Assembly (NCBI GenBank): GCA_016795505.1
Contig: JAEUHH010000107.1
Span: forward strand, 1-64,000
Reading direction: 5' to 3'
DNA from: Verrucomicrobiales bacterium
Lineage (GTDB): Bacteria; Verrucomicrobiota; Verrucomicrobiia; Verrucomicrobiales; DEV007
DNA length: 64,000 nucleotides
Positions 62,734-64,000 of this stretch are shown one piece after another. The position numbers and the translations under genes were made by a program. The notes under the pieces are model-generated. The model worked only from the letters and a program-made list of their open reading frames with translations. It ran no database searches and was not told the DNA's origin. Position 1 is the stretch's first letter. Every line of letters begins with the position of its first letter.

Positions 62734-64000
62734 ATGCGCGGCTTTGTCGACCAGATCTTTTTCCACTGTGGGCTCGTCGTGGTGGCGGGCGGGTTGTATT
62801 CGGTCGCGCCGGCGGCTGAGGTCGAGGGCCGGATCGTCGATGCGGCTTCGGGTGCGGCGCTGCCAGCCCGGTTGGTGATCGTGTCGCTGGACGATCCGGC
62901 AAACCGGCATCTGGCCAAGTCAGCGGACGCGGCGGGCGAGGCGGTGGTCTATGACAAACGGCGCGGCGACGGCATCGCGGAGGTCCACACGGCGCTGTCG
63001 GCGCATCCTTTCCGGGCGGACCTGCCTCCGGGCCGCTACCGGCTGACGGCGACCCGGGGGCACGAATACCGGCCGGCTTCGCTGGACATCACGGTGCCGT
63101 CGGACATGCCGGCTCCGGTCACGCTGGCGCTGTCCCGCTGGATCGACATGGGGGAACGGGGCTGGTTCAGTGGCGATGTGCATTGCCATCTGCCGCGGGC
63201 GGGCTTGGAGACGGTGCTGCTGGCGGCGGATCTGAATGTGACGTTCCCACTGGCGGGCTGGGTGACGGACTCGGCCCACAAGCCGACTGAGCACAACAAG
63301 ATCGCCGAGCCCTGGCCCGTGAACCGACTGCAACTGGCGGACCGGACCCATGTCTTTTGGGCGGCCAACTCGGAGTATGAGCTGTTCACCCGCGCGGGGG
63401 AAAAGGAGCCGCTCGGCGCGCTGCTGGTGCTGCGCCACCGGGAGCCGCTGGGGCTTTCCATCCCGCCGCTGGAGCCGCTGAAAAAGGCGGCGCGCGAGCA
63501 GGGGGCGCTGTTCGATCTGGAAAAGCACAACTGGCCCTGGTCGATGGTGCTGCCGGCCATCGGGGCGGCGGATTTGTTCGAGTTGACGAATAATCACGTG
63601 TGGGAGGCGGGCTTCGGGGTGACGAAGTGGTACACGGAGTATATCCCCGACTACATGGGCATTGCCAAGGGAGCGGACGGGACGATCGACGAGTCCGGCT
63701 GGCTGCGGTTCGGTTTTCAAAACTGGTATGCGCTGCTGAATTGCGGCCTGCGGCTCGCGCCGAGTGCGGGCACGGGCTCCGGGGTGCATCCGGTGGCGCT
63801 GGGATTTGGCCGGGTCTATGTGCGGATGCCGGAGCGGGAGTTCGACTTCGACGACTGGGTTTCCGGGCTGAAAGCGGGCCGCTCGATGGTGACGACGGGT
63901 CCGATGCTGTTTTTCACCGCCGGGGAAAAGCACCCGGGGGCGACGCTATCGTGGGATCCGGAGTCGAAGGCCGCGCAGGGCGGCGAGGAGGAAGGCGACG
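62734..64000 (+). CDS. CehA/McbA-type metallohydrolase, exported (3' end outside window)
   Basis: The open frame runs from the ATG at 62734 to the window end, 422 residues. A signal peptide (about 1-28, ending SVAPAA) precedes a carboxypeptidase-regulatory-like beta-sandwich (about 29-133; 'EVEGRIVDAASGAALPARLV'). The PHP-like metallohydrolase domain follows from about 134 with 'WFSGDVHCHLPR' (His150, His152). 'FDLEKHNWPWSMVLPAIGAA' and 'SGLKAGRSMVTTGPMLFF' match CehA/McbA family proteins. The substrate class (for example carbaryl-type esters in characterised members) cannot be inferred. Confidence 0.75.
   Translation, partial: MRGFVDQIFFHCGLVVVAGGLYSVAPAAEVEGRIVDAASGAALPARLVIVSLDDPANRHLAKSADAAGEAVVYDKRRGDGIAEVHTALSAHPFRADLPPGRYRLTATRGHEYRPASLDITVPSDMPAPVTLALSRWIDMGERGWFSGDVHCHLPRAGLETVLLAADLNVTFPLAGWVTDSAHKPTEHNKIAEPWPVNRLQLADRTHVFWAANSEYELFTRAGEKEPLGALLVLRHREPLGLSIPPLEPLKKAAREQGALFDLEKHNWPWSMVLPAIGAADLFELTNNHVWEAGFGVTKWYTEYIPDYMGIAKGADGTIDESGWLRFGFQNWYALLNCGLRLAPSAGTGSGVHPVALGFGRVYVRMPEREFDFDDWVSGLKAGRSMVTTGPMLFFTAGEKHPGATLSWDPESKAAQGGEEEGD

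Overview
The window is high-GC bacterial DNA, most likely from a member of the Verrucomicrobiota (inference). The pointers are a PSCyt/PSD1 'planctomycete-type' cytochrome protein beside a DUF1501 protein, several secreted proteins with Verrucomicrobia-like architectures, an Fn3-domain protein next to a collagen-like protein, a RAYT with REP elements, and many genes without a clear Shine-Dalgarno site. There is no rRNA, no CRISPR array and one tRNA.

Layout. 1-6.5 kb: minus-strand secreted proteins (a choice-of-anchor I beta-propeller cut by the window edge, two paralogous exported proteins, a PstS-like binding protein) and a plus-strand Sel1-repeat protein. 6.8-27.0 kb: one plus-strand block that is the most striking part of the window. 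It holds a TpsB/FhaC-type outer-membrane translocator, an ExbB-type proton channel fused to DUF2341 and LamG-like periplasmic domains, ExbD, a proline-rich TonB, a Porin_5-like barrel, a periplasmic coiled-coil protein, a parvulin-type peptidyl-prolyl isomerase and a 3767-residue filamentous-haemagglutinin-like TpsA. Together they look like a two-partner secretion system with its own TonB-ExbB-ExbD motor and periplasmic chaperone. 27.2-30.2 kb: three surface-sugar genes (WbpD-like acetyltransferase, WbpE-like aminotransferase, GT2 glycosyltransferase with an extra nucleotide-binding-like domain).

30.2-36.9 kb: AraC-type regulator divergent from a PSCyt1/PSCyt2/PSD1 protein, then a hicB antitoxin gene with a hicA broken by one nonsense codon, then DUF1501. 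36.9-41.7 kb: phosphatidylserine decarboxylase overlapping a short AMP-forming ligase, a cyclophilin, SurE and a class 3 lipase. 41.7-47.5 kb: minus-strand pyrimidine/purine genes (pyrC, pyrB, pyrR, purD) and glpK. 47.6-49.9 kb: two Tat-exported proteins. 50.0-58.3 kb: tRNA-Tyr followed by a split type I restriction-modification locus (hsdR, GxxExxY protein, hsdS, REP/RAYT, zeta-toxin-like kinase, 66-aa protein, hsdM). 59.0-64.0 kb: Fn3 protein, collagen-like protein, alpha/beta hydrolase, repeats, and the start of a CehA/McbA-type metallohydrolase.

Non-coding structure is rich. A palindrome GTGAC-N6-GTCAC occurs in three intergenic regions around the secretion cluster. A 22-nt-period repeat built on GATCGGAGAT and ACCCTGTT is dispersed through at least six places, once inside a coding sequence. 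A three-hairpin REP element occurs as an inverted pair beside the RAYT and again near 62.3 kb, where its last hairpin has expanded into a tandem array. Four 41-bp tandem copies lie upstream of hsdR.
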